Origin: Sphingosinicella terrae
GTDB taxonomy: Bacteria > Pseudomonadota > Alphaproteobacteria > Sphingomonadales > Sphingomonadaceae
Assembly: GCF_003347635.1 (NCBI RefSeq)
Contig: NZ_QDFY01000006.1
Location: 1-64,000, forward strand
Direction of reading: 5' to 3'
DNA length: 64,000 nt
Position 1 is the stretch's first letter. Each line of letters opens with the position of its first letter. The notes below the pieces were generated by a model. It was not told the origin of the DNA. It ran no database searches and was given only the letters and a program-made list of their open reading frames with translations. The position numbers and the translations under genes were made by a program. Positions 32,106 to 40,226 of this stretch are shown here, piece by piece.

Positions 32106-32720
32106 CTATCCTACAGGGTCGGCGTTGCGGCGGGCGAGCCAGGCCTCGGCCTGCGCCAGCTCCTCGGCCGTATTGACGTTGAAGAAGGGATCGATGGGCT
32201 CGCTCGGCCATTCCGCCACCCGGAATCCGATCTCGGCCGCGAAGCCGCGGAGCGAGCGTCGGCCGCTGGCGACATAGCCGGCGAGGTTCGCGAGCGCCTC
32301 CACTTTCCAAAGGGCGCAGACCGGATGGATTTCGCCGCCGCTTGCTGCGACCGCAACCGCCGCGTCGCCGATCTCGATGACCAGCCGGGACGCGAGATCG
32401 TCGGGGACGAACGGGGTGTCACAGGGAATGGTCAACAAGGCCGCGCGGCCCGCCTTCTTCGCATATCGAAGGGCCGCCGCGACACCCGCGAGGGGCCCCG
32501 CGACGTCGGAATCGTCGCTGAGGCGGTCCGCATCGACAGCGCCGAGGTGGGTTTCGGCGCGCAGAGCGACGGCGACATAAGGCGACCAACGCCGCGCCTT
32601 GCGCAGCGCACGGTCGATCAGCGTCTCGCCGCCGAGCTTTCGCAACGGCTTGCCGCCGCCGATTCGGCGCCCTTCGCCGCCGGCGAGGACGACCACCGCC
32701 AGCTCCGCAGGCTCGATCAC
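32106..32720 (-). CDS. mobA: Molybdenum cofactor guanylyltransferase MobA
   Basis: 204 residues from a GTG at 32720 that overlaps the stop of the TauE gene by four bases. NTP-transferase signature VVLAGGEGRRIGGGKPLRKL near 10-29, IPCDTPFVPDDLASRL near 98-113 and the acceptor part DPFFNVNTAEELAQAEAWL near 177-195. It attaches GMP to molybdenum cofactor, giving the bis-MGD form of DMSO-reductase-type enzymes. Confidence 0.94.
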   Translation of the reverse strand: MIEPAELAVVVLAGGEGRRIGGGKPLRKLGGETLIDRALRKARRWSPYVAVALRAETHLGAVDADRLSDDSDVAGPLAGVAAALRYAKKAGRAALLTIPCDTPFVPDDLASRLVIEIGDAAVAVAASGGEIHPVCALWKVEALANLAGYVASGRRSLRGFAAEIGFRVAEWPSEPIDPFFNVNTAEELAQAEAWLARRNADPVG

Positions 32721-33457
32721 GTGAAGATCAGCTTGAAGCCGGCGATCGCGAGCACCAGGCCGAGAGCCTGGAGCAGGCGGTCGCGCGGAAGCCGGTCGAC
32801 GCCGAGCCAGGTGCCAAGGAGGGCGCCCCCGGCGACGGCGGCGGCGAGGACCGGCAGCTCGGACGGCAGCGCCTGCACGGCGGCGACATTGCCGGCGAGG
32901 CCCGCCGCGGAATTGATGAAGATGAAGGCGGCGGCGACGCCGGAGGTGCGGCGCGGCTCCTCCCAGTGGAAGAGGATGATGAGCGGACTGAGGAAGATGC
33001 CGCCTCCGGTGCCGGTCAGGCCGGCGAGGAGGCCGAGACCGGCGCCGGCGGGGAGCGCTACGGCGAGCGGCGGCATCCGGACGGGACGCTCCGCGAGCGA
33101 CTTCGGCTGCCAGAACAGGCGCAGCGCCGCGAGCCACAGCAGCAGGCCCACCAGCGGGCGGTAGAGATCGGGCGGGATCGAGACCCAGCCGCCGACGAAG
33201 GCGGCCGGCGCGGCGGTCACGACAAAGGCTGCCAGAAGCCGCCAGTTGGTCTTGCCGGCCAGCGCATAACGAGCGGTGCCGAATCCGGCGACGACGAGAT
33301 TGAGCGCCAGCGCCGTCGGCCGCATCGTCTCGGGGGCCACTGCGAACAGAGCCATGATCGCCAGATAGGCCGAGGCGCCGCCATGGCCGACGGAGGAATA
33401 GAGCGCCGCCGCCACCGCCATCAGCAGCGCGATCCAGAGGAGGGCCGAGGAATCCAT
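32717..33457 (-). CDS. Sulfite exporter TauE/SafE family membrane protein
   Basis: 246 residues from the ATG at 33457, about seven or eight membrane helices. The paired TauE motifs are SSVGHGGASAYLAIMALFAV near 21-40 and AGLTGTGGGIFLSPLIILF near 142-160. The family moves sulfur-containing anions or organic acids; the real substrate is not predictable. Translationally linked to mobA, and divergent from a Nudix gene. The link to the molybdenum genes might concern sulfur or oxyanion traffic, which is only inference. Confidence 0.92.
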   Translation of the reverse strand: MDSSALLWIALLMAVAAALYSSVGHGGASAYLAIMALFAVAPETMRPTALALNLVVAGFGTARYALAGKTNWRLLAAFVVTAAPAAFVGGWVSIPPDLYRPLVGLLLWLAALRLFWQPKSLAERPVRMPPLAVALPAGAGLGLLAGLTGTGGGIFLSPLIILFHWEEPRRTSGVAAAFIFINSAAGLAGNVAAVQALPSELPVLAAAVAGGALLGTWLGVDRLPRDRLLQALGLVLAIAGFKLIFT

Positions 33458-33524
33458 CGCCGTCGTTCTGGCTAATCGCTGCACGCGCGGCCGTCGAGCC
33501 GCCCAGATTGCTTCGCGCGGCGAC

Positions 33525-34070
33525 ATGGCCCACAGGCCGGCCGTGTTCGAGCGCGCCACCCGCAAGCCGCTGCGATGGGCCCTGACAGCCTTCCAGGGGC
33601 TGCGACGCGCCTTCTGGTTCATCCGCGGCTCCAGGACCCTCGGTGCCCATGCGGTTCCGCTGACGCCGGCCGGCCGACTGGTGCTGGTGAAGCTTCGCTA
33701 TGCGCGCGGCTGGCGCCTGCCCGGAGGCGGACGCGCCGCCGACGAGGATCCGCAGGCCGCCGCGCTTCGCGAGCTCAGGGAGGAGATCGGCCTGGTCCGC
33801 CATGGAGCGGTCGAGCCGGTCAGCGAGATCGACGATCAGCCCGACATGAAGCGTGAAGCCGATTCGCTCTTCGTCGTCCGCGACGTCGAGTACCAGCCGC
33901 GCTGGTCGATCGAGATCGAATCGGTGACTGAGGCCGAGCCGGACGCGCTGCCACGGGATCTGTCGAACCCGGCGCGCCAGTGGATCGAGCTCGCCATGCC
34001 GCGAATCCTCGGCGGTGCGGGCCAGGCCCCGCCGGCGGGCGGCTCGGCCCCGTCCGATCCCCATTCCTGA
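33525..34070 (+). CDS. Nudix hydrolase family protein
   Basis: 181 residues. The Nudix box is clear at about 67-89: GGGRAADEDPQAAALRELRE followed by EIGLV. The N-terminus (LRWALTAFQGLRRAFWFIRG) is helical and basic, and the C-terminal tail is Pro/Gly/Ser-rich. Nudix enzymes cut nucleoside diphosphates linked to another group; the N-terminal arrangement with SRTLGAHAVPLTPAGRLVLV fits general NTP-type members. Convergent with moaA (5-base gap). Confidence 0.92.
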   Translation: MAHRPAVFERATRKPLRWALTAFQGLRRAFWFIRGSRTLGAHAVPLTPAGRLVLVKLRYARGWRLPGGGRAADEDPQAAALRELREEIGLVRHGAVEPVSEIDDQPDMKREADSLFVVRDVEYQPRWSIEIESVTEAEPDALPRDLSNPARQWIELAMPRILGGAGQAPPAGGSAPSDPHS

Positions 34071-34075
34071 AGGAA

Positions 34076-35086
34076 TCAGCCGCCGGTCACGCTCATGTGC
34101 CGGGGCACCGCGGGCCGCGCGGCGGCGATGTCGAAGGCGTGGCCCCTCGGCTTTCCGGCGAGCAGCCGGTCGAGCGCCTCGTCGACCGCGCCTCGTCCGC
34201 CGGCGCGGAGCAGGTCCCGCAGCTCGACCTTCTGGTCGTGTCCGAGGCAGCCATAGACGGTGCCGGTCGCGGCGACCCTGATCCGGTTGCAGCCCTCGCA
34301 GAAATTGCCGGTGAGCGGTGTGATCAGGCCAAGCCTTATTCCGGTGCCGCCCACCTCGTAATAGCGCGCCGGCCCGCCCGTGCGGCGAAGCGAGGGCGTC
34401 AGCGCGAAGCGTCGCTCGAGCCGGTCCCGAATCACATCGAGCGGCAGATAATGATCGCTGCGGTCCTCCTCGACCTCGCCCAGCGGCATGGTCTCGATAA
34501 GGGTAAGGTCATGTCCCCGCGCCGCGCACCAGCGCAGCATCGGCTCGATCTCGTCCTCGTTGAGCCCGCGCAGCGCAACCATGTTGATCTTGACCGCCAG
34601 GCCGGCAGCGGCCGCGGCCTCGATCCCGCCAAGCACCTTGTCGAGGTCGCCGCGCCGGGTGATGTACCGGAAGCGGGCGGGGTCACGGCTGTCGAGGCTG
34701 ACATTGACGCGGCGCACGCCGGCGCGGCGCAGCGGCTCGGCGAAGCGGGCGAGCTGGGTGCCGTTGGTGGTGAGGGTGAGCTCGTCGAGGCCGTCGCCGA
34801 TGCGGACACCCAGAGCGGCGACGAGCGCGTCGATTCCCCGCCTGACCAGCGGCTCGCCGCCGGTCAGGCGGATCCGCCTGACGCCGCGCTCGATGAAGAT
34901 ATCGGCAAGCGCGACGATCTCCTCGAAGGTGAGGATCTCGCTGCGCGGGAGGAACTGCATCGTCTCGGCCATGCAATAGCGGCAGCGCAGGTCGCAGCGG
35001 TCGGTGACCGAGAGGCGGACATAAGTGACCCGCCGGCCGAACGAGTCGACCAGGCCGTTCTCGGCGGCGGCTTGCCTCGGCGTCAT
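34076..35086 (-). CDS. moaA: GTP 3',8-cyclase MoaA (radical SAM)
   Basis: 336 residues. Radical SAM cluster ligands in TDRCDLRCRYCMAE near 27-41, GGEPLVR near 75-81, and the second cluster in FCEGCNRIRVAATGTVYGCL near 265-284. The C-terminal double glycine (SVTGG) needed for catalysis is present. It starts molybdopterin synthesis from GTP together with MoaC. It is set apart from the moaDE-moaB-moaC-moeA block and on the opposite strand. Confidence 0.97.
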   Translation of the reverse strand: MTPRQAAAENGLVDSFGRRVTYVRLSVTDRCDLRCRYCMAETMQFLPRSEILTFEEIVALADIFIERGVRRIRLTGGEPLVRRGIDALVAALGVRIGDGLDELTLTTNGTQLARFAEPLRRAGVRRVNVSLDSRDPARFRYITRRGDLDKVLGGIEAAAAAGLAVKINMVALRGLNEDEIEPMLRWCAARGHDLTLIETMPLGEVEEDRSDHYLPLDVIRDRLERRFALTPSLRRTGGPARYYEVGGTGIRLGLITPLTGNFCEGCNRIRVAATGTVYGCLGHDQKVELRDLLRAGGRGAVDEALDRLLAGKPRGHAFDIAAARPAVPRHMSVTGG

Positions 35087-35369
35087 GTGGTTCAGCTAGG
35101 CTCTCCAGGGCCACTGGACAAGACGAGCCGGCATGGCCGCGGTTCCCGCGACGGCAGATGCGCTGGATGGTCACGGCCGGCGCCAGGATGCGCTTTTCGG
35201 CATGAGCCGGTCCGGGGATGCCTTGCCAGGCCCGCAAAGTCCTCTTGACCCGCTCCATCGCCCGTCGAAATCTCCCGACCGGTCGTCGCGCGGCGCTTCC
35301 GGCGCGGCGACGCGGCTGCTCCTCACGAAGTCAGGCACGCAGCGGTGCCATTTGCCCAAGAGGAAGTTC

Positions 35370-36236
35370 ATGAAACACGCGCTCTTCATGTTGGCCCTGT
35401 GCGGCCTGACCCTGGCGCTGCCGGCGCAAGGGCGGGCGGCCGCCCGCCCTTGCGCGGCGTTGCCGGGGGCGGAGGAACTGGCTCGGCCAACCGGTCCCGA
35501 CTTCGTCCTCTTCGGCGAGGCGCACGGCACGAACGAACTGCCCGAAGCCTTCGCAGACCTCGTCTGCACGCTTTCGTCCGCAGGTCTGGCGCTTACCGTC
35601 GGGCTGGAATTCCTGCCCGAGGACCAGGCGGCTCTGGACGCCTATCTCGCCTCGGACGGCGGGCCTGCGGCGCGCGCCGCGCTCCTGGCGTCGCCGGGCT
35701 GGGCCGATCGCCATGGTCGTGCGAGCGAAGCGATCCTGGCCGTTGTGGACGTGCTGAGATCGCTGAGGTCGGCCGGCGCAGACATTGCGATCGTCGCCTT
35801 CGATCATCCAAGCGCGCAGCCCGGCACGTCCGCCGCGCGCGAGGAAGGCATGGCGCGCAATCTCCTGGCGGCCCAGCGGACGCGGCCTCATGCCCGAACC
35901 GTGGCGCTCACCGGCCTCGGCCATGCCGGCAAGAGTCCCTGGACGTCGCTGGGGCCGCCGTTCCAGTCCATGTCCCAGTATCTTCCTCGGGACGGCACCA
36001 TCGCACTCGCTTTCGTACGGGGCGGCGGCGAAGTCTGGGCATGTGGGCCAAGCGCCGGCGACGGCCCATCGGAATGCCGCGTCCGACCCGTCGCCCCTCG
36101 CGAGCCCATCCGTCCGCGGGGACTCACCCTTTCGCGCGCGCGCGACGGCTTCGACGGAATATTATCGGCGGGCCGTCCTTTCACGGCCTCGCCGCCCGCA
36201 CGACTTCGGCCGCCGAATTCGGATCGTCGAGGATGA
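35370..36236 (+). CDS. ChaN-like secreted protein (Tiki/ChaN superfamily)
   Basis: 288 residues from the ATG at 35370 with AGGAAG upstream. A signal peptide (MKHALFMLALCGLTLALPAQ) is followed by a domain with GPDFVLFGEAHGTNELPEAF near 45-64, GLEFLPEDQAALDAYLASD near 81-100, and VALTGLGHAGKSPW near 190-203. The F/L-GE-H-G-T-x-E pattern and the late G-x-x-H are the metal or heme site of the ChaN/TraB/Tiki group. It probably works in the periplasm. A perfect 32-bp palindrome lies across the signal cleavage region. The C-terminus after 250 is low complexity, and the exact end is uncertain. Confidence 0.85.
   Translation: MKHALFMLALCGLTLALPAQGRAAARPCAALPGAEELARPTGPDFVLFGEAHGTNELPEAFADLVCTLSSAGLALTVGLEFLPEDQAALDAYLASDGGPAARAALLASPGWADRHGRASEAILAVVDVLRSLRSAGADIAIVAFDHPSAQPGTSAAREEGMARNLLAAQRTRPHARTVALTGLGHAGKSPWTSLGPPFQSMSQYLPRDGTIALAFVRGGGEVWACGPSAGDGPSECRVRPVAPREPIRPRGLTLSRARDGFDGILSAGRPFTASPPARLRPPNSDRRG
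35424..35455. repeat. 32-bp perfect palindrome inside the ChaN-like gene
   Basis: GCGCAAGGGCGGGCGG followed at once by its exact reverse complement. It lies 54 bases after the start codon and encodes QGRAAARPCA at the signal-peptide cleavage region. In mRNA it could form a 14- to 15-bp hairpin. Confidence 0.95.
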
Positions 36237-36559
36237 TCGTGCTGGCTTCCCTCGAGCGCCGACCCTGTCTCCCGTTCGATGGGAGCGCCCGCGCTCGCGA
36301 CGATCGGGTCGTAGGGCGCGGCAAACGCGGGTGCCCACGCCACCCGCCGCAGCCGCCATCGCTCGCCGTCCCGGTGATGGGCGTGCGCCTCCTGCTGTGA
36401 TATAGCCCGGTTCGCCGAGCCGGACGACGATCGGGACTCTCGACAGGGGCGGACGGGTTCGTTGGATCAGAATCAGCTCGCCGTGGGTCCGCCGCCTGGT
36501 GAACCACGCGAACAGGACGGACGGCGAGACTTGCCGGATGAACCAATCGGAGAATGACG
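36237..36559. other. Gap before msrB, with protein-like minus-strand fragments in different frames
   Basis: About 320 bases without an intact gene. On the minus strand, protein-like pieces occur in different frames: FAWFTRRRTHGELILIQRTR with PIVVRLGEPGYI, then ERWRLRRVAWAPAFAAPYDP, and finally STIILDDPNSAAEVVRAARP before a stop at about 36181. One-base shifts would join them. This could be a decayed gene overlapping the 3' end of the ChaN-like gene, or chance in high-GC DNA. Confidence 0.3.
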
Positions 36560-37054
36560 ATGACAGACAGCGACGCCGCCATCCGGACGGCCTTCGATCT
36601 CGAGCCGCCGTCGGAGGCGCAGCTGCGCGCGCTTGCCGCCGATCTCGACGAGGATGAAAGGCGCGTCCTGCTCGAGCACGGGACCGAGGCGCCGTTCTGC
36701 GGGGTCTTCCTCGACGAGAAGCGCGAGGGCCTGTTCACCTGCCGCCTTTGCGGGCTGCCGCTGTTCAAGGGCGGATCGAAGTTCGAGAGCGGCACCGGAT
36801 GGCCGAGCTTCACCTCGCCGTTCGCGGAGGGGCATCTGCGCACCATCCAGGACACGAGCTACGGGATGATCCGGACCGAGATCGTCTGCGCCCGCTGCGG
36901 CGGTCATCAGGGCCACGTCTTTCCGGACGGGCCGCCGCCGACCGGGCAGCGTTACTGCATCAACTCGGTGTCACTGGCCTTCACGCCGCGAGGCGAGCCG
37001 CTCCCGGACAGGCTGGGACGGGGCGCCCCGGAAGGGGAGCCGTGGACGGAGTGA
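36560..37054 (+). CDS. msrB: Peptide-methionine (R)-S-oxide reductase MsrB
   Basis: 164 residues from the ATG at 36560; GGAG lies 7 bases upstream, which favours it over an ATG at 36554. Zinc cysteines: CRLCGLPLF near 61-69 and [12 protein letters not shown] near 111-122. Catalytic signature: [12 protein letters not shown] near 76-87 and [11 protein letters not shown] with the catalytic Cys near 135. It repairs oxidised methionine in the R form. A cupin gene follows 26 bases later. Confidence 0.96.
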   Translation: MTDSDAAIRTAFDLEPPSEAQLRALAADLDEDERRVLLEHGTEAPFCGVFLDEKREGLFTCRLCGLPLFKGGSKFESGTGWPSFTSPFAEGHLRTIQDTSYGMIRTEIVCARCGGHQGHVFPDGPPPTGQRYCINSVSLAFTPRGEPLPDRLGRGAPEGEPWTE

Positions 37055-37080
37055 AGCCGCGGGCCCGGAAGGAGACACGG

Positions 37081-37506
37081 ATGAAGACGACCAACCCGCT
37101 GCGGCTCGCGCTTTTCGTCGGCGCCGCCGCGATCGCAAGCCTCGGTCACGCGCAGGCGACGGCGCCGGCGACGGCAGCCCTGCCGGCCGGAATCTCGCGG
37201 ACGGACCTCGCCCGCCACGACCTCGCCGCGGCCGGCCACGAGCTGATCCAGGTGCGCGTCGATTTCGCTCCGGGCGCCTATGCCCCCGGCCATACGCATC
37301 CCGGCGAGGAGGTCGCCTACGTACTCGAGGGCGTTCTGGAATACCGACTCGAAGGCCGGCCGCCGGTGACGCTCCGGGCCGGCGAGACCCTGTTCATCCC
37401 TGCGGGCGCGGTGCATTCGGCGCGCAATCTCGGCGGGGACCGCGCGTCCGAACTGGCGACCTATATCGTGAGAAAAGGCGAGCCGCTGCTCACGCCTGCG
37501 GAGTAG
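37081..37506 (+). CDS. Secreted cupin domain protein
   Basis: 141 residues. A signal peptide ends at about GHAQA (residues 1-25). The single cupin domain shows motif 1, APGHTHPGEEVAYVLEGVLE near 62-81, and motif 2, LRAGETLFIPAGAVHSARNL near 95-117, with His and Glu metal ligands. The reaction is unknown; small secreted cupins of this kind are common. It lies downstream of msrB, possibly co-transcribed, and ends before a strong hairpin shared with the curlin-repeat gene. Confidence 0.9.
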   Translation: MKTTNPLRLALFVGAAAIASLGHAQATAPATAALPAGISRTDLARHDLAAAGHELIQVRVDFAPGAYAPGHTHPGEEVAYVLEGVLEYRLEGRPPVTLRAGETLFIPAGAVHSARNLGGDRASELATYIVRKGEPLLTPAE

Positions 37507-37565
37507 CTGCCACGGGCACTCGACAGGGGCGCTGGTTCGTCCGTCGAAGAGGGACCGCGATTCGA

Positions 37566-37595
37566 AACGGCCGGCGCCCGAAGGCGCCGGCCGTT
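37566..37595. terminator. Hairpin between convergent genes, probable bidirectional terminator
   Basis: AACGGCCGGCGCC, CGAA, GGCGCCGGCCGTT: a perfect 13-bp stem with a stable loop between the cupin and curlin-repeat genes. It lacks a long T-run, so it may need Rho or act mainly as an mRNA end stabiliser. Confidence 0.6.
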
Positions 37596-37609
37596 CACGA
37601 AAGCCGCGA

Positions 37610-38776
37610 TCAGTTGCCGATCGGGGCCGTGCCTTGGGTCACGGTGGCGTTGTTGCCGGTGCCGGACTGGGTGACGCTGGAGGCGTTGCCGTCCGAATAC
37701 TGGCCGACCGTAGCGGTGTGGCCGCTGCCGCTCTGGACGATGTCGGAGGTCGAACCGACGCCTTCCTGGGTGACGGTCGCGGTCATTCCGGATCCGTCCT
37801 GCAGGATGTCGGACTCGACGTCGATGCCTCCCTGGGTGACGGTGGCTTCGTTGTCGTGGAAGAACCAGCCGCCGGTCTGGGTGACGCTCGACCGGGCATT
37901 GTCCGACGTCGCCGTCTGGATCACCCGTGCCGTGTCGCCGAACTGCTGGCTGATGCCCGAGACGCCATCGGTGCCGAGCTGATCGACCTCGGCATAGCTC
38001 TGCTCGCCTTGGGCGACGGTCGAGTTGTTGCGGGCGCCGGCCTGATAGACGTTGGCGATGCCGTTCGACGTGCCATACTGGCCGACCGTCGAGACATTGT
38101 CCTCGCCGAGCTGCTCGACATAGACGCCGTCATTATTGCCGAAGATGAAGACGCTCGACCGGCCGCGATCGCCCGACTGGATGACGGTGGCCGAGGTGTT
38201 CGAGCCACCCTGGTCGATCGTCGACTCATTCTCTTCGCCGCTCTGCTGGTTGAGGGCGGAATGGTTGCCCTGATATTGCAGGATCGTCGACTGGTTGCTC
38301 GCGCCGCTCTGCTCGATCGTGGCGTCGGCCGAGCCGCTGAGGCGCTGCCGGATCGCAGCGGTCGAGCCGCCGGCATTTGCGTCCTGGCTGATCGTTGCCT
38401 CGACCTCGCGGGTCGCGCCGCCGTCGACGGCGATCTGGTCGACGGTCGCGACGGCCGCCGAAGCCTGGGTCACGGTCGCCTCGGCGCCGCTGCTCTCATA
38501 GGTGCCCGACATGCCGAAGCGCGACTGCTCGCCGGCGTCCGGCTCGCCGCCCTGGTTGATCGTGGCGCTGGCGCCGGAGCCGCTCTGGCTGACCGTGGCG
38601 AGATTGTTGGTGCCGAGCTGGTTCACCTCGGACGAGGCATCCGAGCCCGACTGGCCGACCGCCGCCATATTGGCGGTGCCGTCCTGATTGACGGAGGAAT
38701 CGTTGTCCTGGGCCAGTGCGGGCGCGGCCGCGAACAGGGCCAGAGCGGATACGGTGGTGCAAATGCTGCGCTTCAT
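37610..38776 (-). CDS. Secreted curlin-repeat (CsgA/CsgB-like) amyloid protein
   Basis: 388 residues from the ATG at 38776 (AAGG upstream); longer frames start in non-coding sequence. A signal peptide ends at APALAQ (residue 22). The mature protein is almost wholly built of short Ser/Gln/Gly/Asn repeats of the curlin type, such as SVNQDGTANMAAVGQSGSDA, SSEVNQLGTNNLATVSQSG and ATVTQGGIDVESDILQDGSG, roughly 20 repeats with the S-x5-Q-x-G-x-N/D-x-A/S-x-V-x-Q spacing. E. coli CsgA has five. Few charged residues and no other domain. No csgE, csgF or csgG secretion gene lies nearby. Likely an extracellular fibre for biofilm or surface. Confidence 0.88.
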   Translation of the reverse strand: MKRSICTTVSALALFAAAPALAQDNDSSVNQDGTANMAAVGQSGSDASSEVNQLGTNNLATVSQSGSGASATINQGGEPDAGEQSRFGMSGTYESSGAEATVTQASAAVATVDQIAVDGGATREVEATISQDANAGGSTAAIRQRLSGSADATIEQSGASNQSTILQYQGNHSALNQQSGEENESTIDQGGSNTSATVIQSGDRGRSSVFIFGNNDGVYVEQLGEDNVSTVGQYGTSNGIANVYQAGARNNSTVAQGEQSYAEVDQLGTDGVSGISQQFGDTARVIQTATSDNARSSVTQTGGWFFHDNEATVTQGGIDVESDILQDGSGMTATVTQEGVGSTSDIVQSGSGHTATVGQYSDGNASSVTQSGTGNNATVTQGTAPIGN

Positions 38777-39254
38777 CTTCGTGCCTTCCCTCATGCGGCA
38801 AGCTGGACGGCCCGGCCGAAATGACCGCACCGCAGGGCGCTTGCACGACATCCCTGACCACCCGCGCGAGCTGCCACTCGGAGCGGACGGCAATCTGGCC
38901 TGAAGAGAAGTTCGACGCCCAGGCCCCCCGGCGGACGATCCGGTCGTTGCCCTCCGCTCGACGAGCGCCGTTCGGCGTAGTCCGGTGAAGGGGTCTCGGG
39001 ATCGTTAACGAGACCTAAATGCGGCTTCTACGGTACGCATCCCCTGTTCTGGGTACGCGAGGCGAAACAATCGGAATTTCCGTGGTTTAGTAGAAGGAGC
39101 CCGCCGCAAGGGAGAAGGCTGAGCCGAAACGGGACAGTCCGGCCGGAAAGCTGAAGGGCGAGGCCCCCGAGGCTGACCCGGGCGCACGGCCTCGACTGGC
39201 GGGATTGCCGCAGGCTGATAAGCCTTGGAGGGGCCTGAATGGGCAGCGTCGGGG
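38777..39254. other. Intergenic region between curlin-repeat gene and tRNA-Ser, no clear gene
   Basis: Nearly 480 bases. It contains the probable promoter of the curlin gene, a TTAA-N7-TAAA element at 39005-39019 that resembles a CtrA site, and a purine-rich stretch (39090-39200) with no convincing reading frame on either strand. I see no repeat or terminator with a T-run. Confidence 0.5.
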
Positions 39255-39345
39255 TGGCGGAGCGGGAGGGATTCGAACCCTCGATACGGTTTTGCCGTAT
39301 ACTCACTTTCCAGGCGAGCGCCTTCGACCACTCGGCCACCGCTCC
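39255..39345 (-). tRNA. tRNA-Ser (anticodon GGA)
   Basis: Class II tRNA read on the minus strand. Acceptor GGAGCGG pairs with CCGCTCC, then discriminator G and an encoded CCA. The D arm starts TGGCCGAGTGG, the anticodon loop is CTGGAAA (GGA) on a CTCGC/GTGAG stem, the long variable arm is ATACGG-CAAAA-CCGTAT, and the T loop is GGTTCGAATCC. It decodes UCC and UCU. A hypothetical small gene follows on the other strand upstream. Confidence 0.97.
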
Positions 39346-39521
39346 GCATGTCCCGGAAGACCGCCCATCTAGTGAACGCGCTCGCCGCGAGCAAGGTGGC
39401 TCTTGCATCGGTCACGCGCCTGTCATCGCCCGCATTTATCCTTGGCGGAGCCTGATCGAGGTGAAGGCAATGGCTCGCGCCTCGTGGCATGATCCGAAGC
39501 GACTCGAAACCGGGGTGAGTC

Positions 39522-39698
39522 ATGAGCAACGAAGACCAGATCGCCTATCATTCGAAGCGCGCGATGAAGGAGCTCGACCTCGGCCTGATGGCCGGGTCCA
39601 TCCCGGCGGCCCGGGCGCACATGCAGCTCTCCTCGCTGCACCGGCAGCGCGCTCGTGAGCTGTCCGGACAGTCGGAACCGGCGCCGCTGAGGATGTAG
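39522..39698 (+). CDS. Small conserved hypothetical protein
   Basis: 58 residues from the ATG at 39522, preceded by GGGGTGAG. Sequence begins MSNEDQIAYHSKRAMKELDL and continues AGSIPAARAHMQLSSLHRQR. It is hydrophilic and probably two or three amphipathic helices. The pattern AAxAHxxLSxLHxxR occurs in short sphingomonad proteins of unknown role, as far as I recall. It is alone on its strand between tRNA-Ser and phhB. Confidence 0.78.
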   Translation: MSNEDQIAYHSKRAMKELDLGLMAGSIPAARAHMQLSSLHRQRARELSGQSEPAPLRM

Positions 39699-39813
39699 AC
39701 GGTCCGCGGCCTGCCCCCTCCTCCGCCGCCGCCACATACTAGGTCGCCACGCAGGAGCGGCGCCGGCCTCGCCGGCTTGCATTCCAGATCATAGGCACCG
39801 GTTCTTATCGCTC

Positions 39814-40122
39814 TTATCGCGATGATGAATCGCGGGCTCCGGCTATGTCGTCGATCCGGCGGGCGAGGGCGACGTCCTTGTCGGTGAGGCCGCCGGCGCT
39901 GTGGGTGGTCAGCAGGATGTCGACCCGGTTCCAGACGTTCGTCCACTCGGGATGGTGGTCGGCTTTCTCGGCCTCGAACGCGACCCTCGTCATGAAGGCG
40001 AAAGCCTCGCCGAAATCGCCGAAGCGCACGCTGCGGACGATCGCGTCGCGGCCGGGCTCGTGCGCCCAGGCCGGCAGATCGGCCAGCGCCGCCTGGCGCG
40101 CGGTCTCGTCGAGCTTGGCCAT
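39814..40122 (-). CDS. phhB: 4a-hydroxytetrahydrobiopterin dehydratase
   Basis: 102 residues, the normal size. Pterin dehydratase signature: [20 protein letters not shown] near 34-53 and [20 protein letters not shown] near 54-73, followed by [18 protein letters not shown]. The His-His-Pro-x-W motif forms the active site. It recycles the pterin cofactor of aromatic amino acid hydroxylases; family members can also act on molybdopterin-related pterins, though there is no direct link here. Confidence 0.95.
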   Translation of the reverse strand: MAKLDETARQAALADLPAWAHEPGRDAIVRSVRFGDFGEAFAFMTRVAFEAEKADHHPEWTNVWNRVDILLTTHSAGGLTDKDVALARRIDDIAGARDSSSR

Positions 40123-40226
40123 TTCGTCCTCCCGTGCGTCGCCACGGATAGCGGACCGGCGACCCTGGGTCCAATCGCGCGGGCGCGGGTGCCGCTCGGC
40201 GATTCCCTCCGCCGCGAATAAGCTTT

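Noticed and set aside
37566-37595. Hairpin considered as a classical intrinsic terminator
   Set aside because: Kept as a probable terminator but at lower confidence because neither side has a real T-run.
39005-39019. TTAA-N7-TAAA as a CtrA box
   Set aside because: One base off the consensus and unsupported by any neighbouring cell-cycle gene; mentioned only in the gap description.
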